Assembly (NCBI GenBank): GCA_051453625.1
Contig: JBOZIK010000001.1
Coordinates: forward strand, 90,377,034-90,441,033
DNA length: 64,000 nucleotides
Origin: Welwitschia mirabilis
Taxonomy: Eukaryota; Gnetophyta; Gnetopsida; Welwitschiales
Reading direction: 5' to 3'
A program made the translations under genes and the position numbers. Under the pieces are notes generated by a model. It was not told the DNA's origin, ran no database searches, and saw nothing but the letters and a program-made list of their open reading frames with translations. Below, piece after piece: positions 60,496-64,000 of this stretch; positions within the stretch are counted from its first letter, which is position 1; the number at the start of each line of letters is the position of its first letter.

Positions 60496-60900
60496 CTATA
60501 TGGTCATAATAAGGCCAGAGTACCAAGTGGTATCTTTTTTTTTTAAGGCTTGAATATTGAAGTGAGATAAATTAATACAGTGCCCTAGGTCCAGGGCCTT
60601 TAAAAAAATAAAATAACCTGATTGGATGAAATACATATTGAATAATTCAGCCCCCATGCCCGACGAGGACAAAAGCACTTTCCTTCTAATGTGGCCATTG
60701 GAGAGTTTGGGTATGCCACTAGAGAAGAAGTGGAAACCCTTCCTTTATCCTTTGCAATCAAGAAGAATCTTCTCCACTTCTACTAGAATTTTTAGTATAT
60801 GAGCTAATATTTCCTTGTTAACCTTAATAAGAATTCTTTTGAAAGTGGTTTTGTCATCTTTCAACGTTTGTAGAAGGGGACAATATCATTATTTGGCTTT
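60496..60900 (-). pseudogene. Probable RNase H remnant of LINE
   Basis: The 60-codon ORF at 60678-60496 and overlapping frames read LVGHGG, then GYFIFLKALDLGHCINLSHF, then NIQAL. This resembles plant-type RNase H (GNPG.GG...F....LG..TN..AE..AL). It lies just downstream of the LINE zinc-binding domain, as in plant L1 elements with an added RNase H. Confidence 0.45.
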
Positions 60901-60989
60901 TTCTTCAAGTTGTGTAGTAAGGTTTTTCATTCCATTACCTACACTTTGGTTTAAAGCTCTAAGTAATCCTCAATGAGGTTGGGGTTTAT

Positions 60990-61780
60990 TAGATCATACG
61001 TCAGAGTCACCTCCATTATCACTTAAATTTTTAAGTGGTACCTTTGAATCCTCCTAATAGTATTAATAGGGATGGAAAGAGAATCATTATTAAAAATTAT
61101 ATCATTTTGAATAAACCAAATCTACCAAAATTTCAGCTGAATTCCATCCAACTGCCATTGTATGGTCTTTTGTCTTATCATGTAGTAACTTGTCATTAAT
61201 TCTAATAACCTTGTACTCCATTTGTATTTATAAAAGAAATGATGATTATCTTCCTAAGATAACTGATAGATAGGAAACATAAGGGAAACCTGCATGCCTT
61301 GTTTAATGAGCTAATCTCTTGTTAAGAGCCTATTATAGTCTTTAAGCTAATAGAAAATTTTAATTTTATCAGGGATTTATCTCTGTCAGAATTGTTCTCT
61401 TACTTCATCTTTGTCATTTTTTTAGTTAACATATATTTTGCTATGTCTTCATTAATCATGCGTAATTCCATCAATTCTCTTTTGGTCTTGATAAATGCTT
61501 CCAAAGGTATGATTTCTCTCCACTTGTTATCCATTATGGGTATTTGTGATTAATGAGATTACTCCAAGTTTGTTCTCTAGCAAGTAAACTCTTAATAATT
61601 CTATGAGCTTTTTTGAGTAATCAGTCTTTAAGTTTATGTGTTTTCCACACTCCTGCATCCTTAAGTCTTGTAACAAGGTCCCATTTGCAAAGGTGAATGC
61701 AGTTTCTTTCCTTACCTCTAGACTAGATGAAATCCTTTAGTGTCTTATTGATTTTTAAGGAACTTCACCTTAATTGATAG
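60990..61780 (-). pseudogene. LINE (L1-type) ORF2 C-terminal remnant
   Basis: Minus strand: KDFI, stop, SRGKERNCIHLCKWDLVTR (family FLW.G......HLV.W..VC.PK), KTHKLKD...AHRIIKSLLAREQTW, INHKY, then further on DKIKIFY, KDYNRLLTRD, LIKQGMQVS and EDNHHFFYKYKWSTRLLEL (family zinc-binding domain W....P.K...F.W....RL.T...L..RG......C..C....E...HLF..C). The zinc-binding Cys residues are replaced by Tyr. The stop at 61723-61725 replaces a Trp. RT itself, expected at higher coordinates, was not found, so the copy is truncated. Confidence 0.72.
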
Positions 61781-64000
61781 AGTCATAAGCATTTTTTCAA
61801 TAATTAGGATTATGTACAAGGATTTATGTGGAATTTTTTCTTAGTATCTATTCAATTTTATAAATGATAAGGTATTAGTTAACTTATAGAAATGATCCAA
61901 AATATTAAGGGAAAAATAGAATTTTAAAAACCTAAAAACATAAGCTTTTAGTTAGGATTTTTGCACTAGAAAAATTAAAACTTATTTTAGAGAATCCATT
62001 TTTATGATTTTAAAGATTTTAAACCGAATTCAAAAAGATCTCCCTACAAAGCCTCTATAAAAATGTCTAAATTAAACAACTATCTCATTAAAGGAATGTG
62101 AGAGTTATTCTTAGTTATGCTTGCATTTGTTTCTTTAGGTTTTTTATTTGATAATGGATGGAGTTATCTCTTGTATATATAGATATAAAATAGTTATTAC
62201 CTAAAAAAACTAGTTTAAAAGTTTTTAAAGGATTTCATTAAGATATAAGAGTTTGTAATTATTAAAAGGATTAATGAATTAAAGTTTCATTACTCCAAAT
62301 TTAATCTCTAATGATGACATATGTGCTATAGCTAGTGTCATGGGACTTCCTTATGATATGTATGTTATTAAATCTGGGATATGATTAAGAATTAATTAGC
62401 ATTATTTATATTTACAATTAATAATTTTCATCCTAATACTTATGTCATAGAAGACCATAAAATCTTTGTTTACTTTATAAGAATTATATTCTTTAGACTA
62501 TCACATAATATGTGCTTATTTATCATGAATGAACTAATAAAGATCATATAAAATATTAAAACACTATTCTTACCCTACCTTATCATATATGTTATCCTTA
62601 CAAATATAGAGGACTTAGGTGTAGATCCATTTTCATTAATCATACTTATATCTATTATGTTATAGATAGGAAGATTAGGTATATTAGATGATTCATGATG
62701 CTTGATTGATAGCCTAATACTAAATAGCCAATAATTCATCCTTCTAGTAGAACTAATGCTCTACACATTCTACTTGTAATCAACTAACTTATCCTTCTTA
62801 TACCTATTTACATTTACATGTCAAATGGTATTTAGAGATTATTTCATAGTTAGAAAGATCATATTCTACAAATGAAAACTTATTACAAAAGGTACCATGG
62901 CATAATAAATGATGGATGAATAAATTATGGAGTGAAATGAAGTGAAAAATTTACTAGTTAACAGATAAAAGAAGAAATTATTACTAATTCTAGACTTTAC
63001 ATAAATCTTACACATCCTAAGATTTACCTATTACATGTTTGGTATATTAGATTAATTAGTTATCTCTTCTATCCTTTTCTCTTATTGACTTCTTAATATG
63101 TATGTGTATTGCTTACTTAGAGCTTTCATCCTCTCAACTTTCATTACGTTATGACATATATTTGTGATGCTTATATCTATTATTTGCCTAATTTAGAATA
63201 TTTTATGACATAGTATCTAAAAGTTCCTACTTTTATTATATGTTTTGCATTATGCCATTACTTTTAACTATCATTGATATATTTCACATGAGAAGATTAC
63301 TAGTATTAGGTTGAACATTGTCAAAAAAAAAAAAGTCTAATAAAATTTTAATTTTATTTATCTATCATAAATAAATAATAAATAAAATAGAAGAAAGACT
63401 AAGAATTTTTTAGTATTTAGTGTTGAAATGATAATATTCATGAATGTTTATTAGATCCCTGATTCAAGGGTTATAAGCAGAGGTAGGAATACTTCATTCA
63501 AGCATATAGTGAATACTAAAATTAAAAATATAAATTATTTCATATGATATTTTTAAGTTAAAGATTTAAAAACTTTTAAATACTCAATGATTATCTGTAC
63601 ATGCATTTTTACGTGATTTTATACAATTATTCATATACTTATTTCAGTTCCTATTTTACATGTTATCAAACATGAAATTTACCATATGACATTTGTAGAA
63701 ATTTTACATTTGATCCATGTAGTAAATCATATTTTTATATGATCTTGTTTATATTTTCTTAAACTTTATTTTACTAATAAATATCGCTTATGTCTTATTT
63801 TTTAGTTTTATGACTAAGAAACTAGTAATACATTGATGTAAAGGTGTGTCAAGACAATATTTATTTTATAATTTTAGTCTTGATATTTAATATGTTTTAC
63901 CAATTAAATCATGTTAAAGGGTTAAATTACCAAAACATATTTCTAATATTATTTTATAGATTAACTTGGATGTATTAACAAATGTTAAAAATTAAGAACT
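61781..64000. other. Unassigned AT-rich sequence
   Basis: No ORF of note, no repeat pair seen, and no LINE RT motif. An A-run lies at 63324-63334. Confidence 0.45.

Noticed and set aside
1-64000. tRNA, rRNA, CRISPR, operons or bacterial features
   Set aside because: None seen. The window is eukaryotic repeat DNA and no cloverleaf or regular spacer array was noticed, though a tRNA search was not run.

Overview
This window looks like intergenic DNA from a large plant nuclear genome, probably a seed plant. The sequence is strongly AT-rich. No intact protein-coding gene, tRNA, rRNA or CRISPR array could be supported. Almost everything recognisable is decayed retrotransposon: Ty3/gypsy elements of the Athila/Tat type (primer sites resembling the one complementary to tRNA-Asp), Ty1/copia elements, and one LINE tail. 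Gymnosperm or another large-genome lineage is only a guess from the age and density of the elements. Five runs of N are assembly gaps (6847-7449, 19337-19630, 44796-45790, 46500-46910, 53220-53306).

Left third (1-16271): a three-level nest. A copia element 'J' (+ strand; integrase end, RT, RNase H, polypurine tract and 3' LTR at 13843-16271) was split by element 'H' (+ strand; 1-2318 and 11445-13842, 5' LTR off the window). H was itself split by element 'A' (- strand, 2319-11444, both LTRs, primer-binding site, flanking GGGAG/GGGAA). A, H and a third copy 'B' (34675-42975, - strand) form one family whose internal region has no polymerase but keeps a gag-linker-like segment and a plant transposon-protein-like ORF.

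Middle (16272-44795): element 'C' (- strand, 17033-24025) has paired LTRs of about 1.1 kb, a clear primer site and polypurine tract, gag and protease, but apparently no reverse transcriptase. To its right lies a long gypsy element 'E' on the - strand. Its gag (about 43600-42976), zinc knuckle and pre-protease linker (34674-33069), and protease-RT-RNase H-integrase (28191-24150) are in the right order but separated by two insertions: B within gag, and a 4.9 kb segment 'K' (28192 to about 33063) between linker and protease.

Right third (44796-64000): a gypsy element 'F' (- strand; gag at 57400-56880, protease at 48100-47800) is split by element 'D' (+ strand, 48228-55840). D is copia-like, with LTRs of about 1.3 kb, gag with a damaged zinc knuckle and a transposon-protein-like ORF, but no visible pol. 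A LINE tail (zinc-binding C-terminal domain and probable RNase H) lies on the - strand at 61770-60500. The remaining stretches are AT-rich and unassigned.

The coding remnants share a decay pattern: many stop codons sit where the family has Trp or Gln, as expected if C-to-T changes at methylated cytosines inactivated them. Nothing here is expected to make a working protein; the interest is in nesting history, the non-autonomous families and the shared transposon-protein domain.
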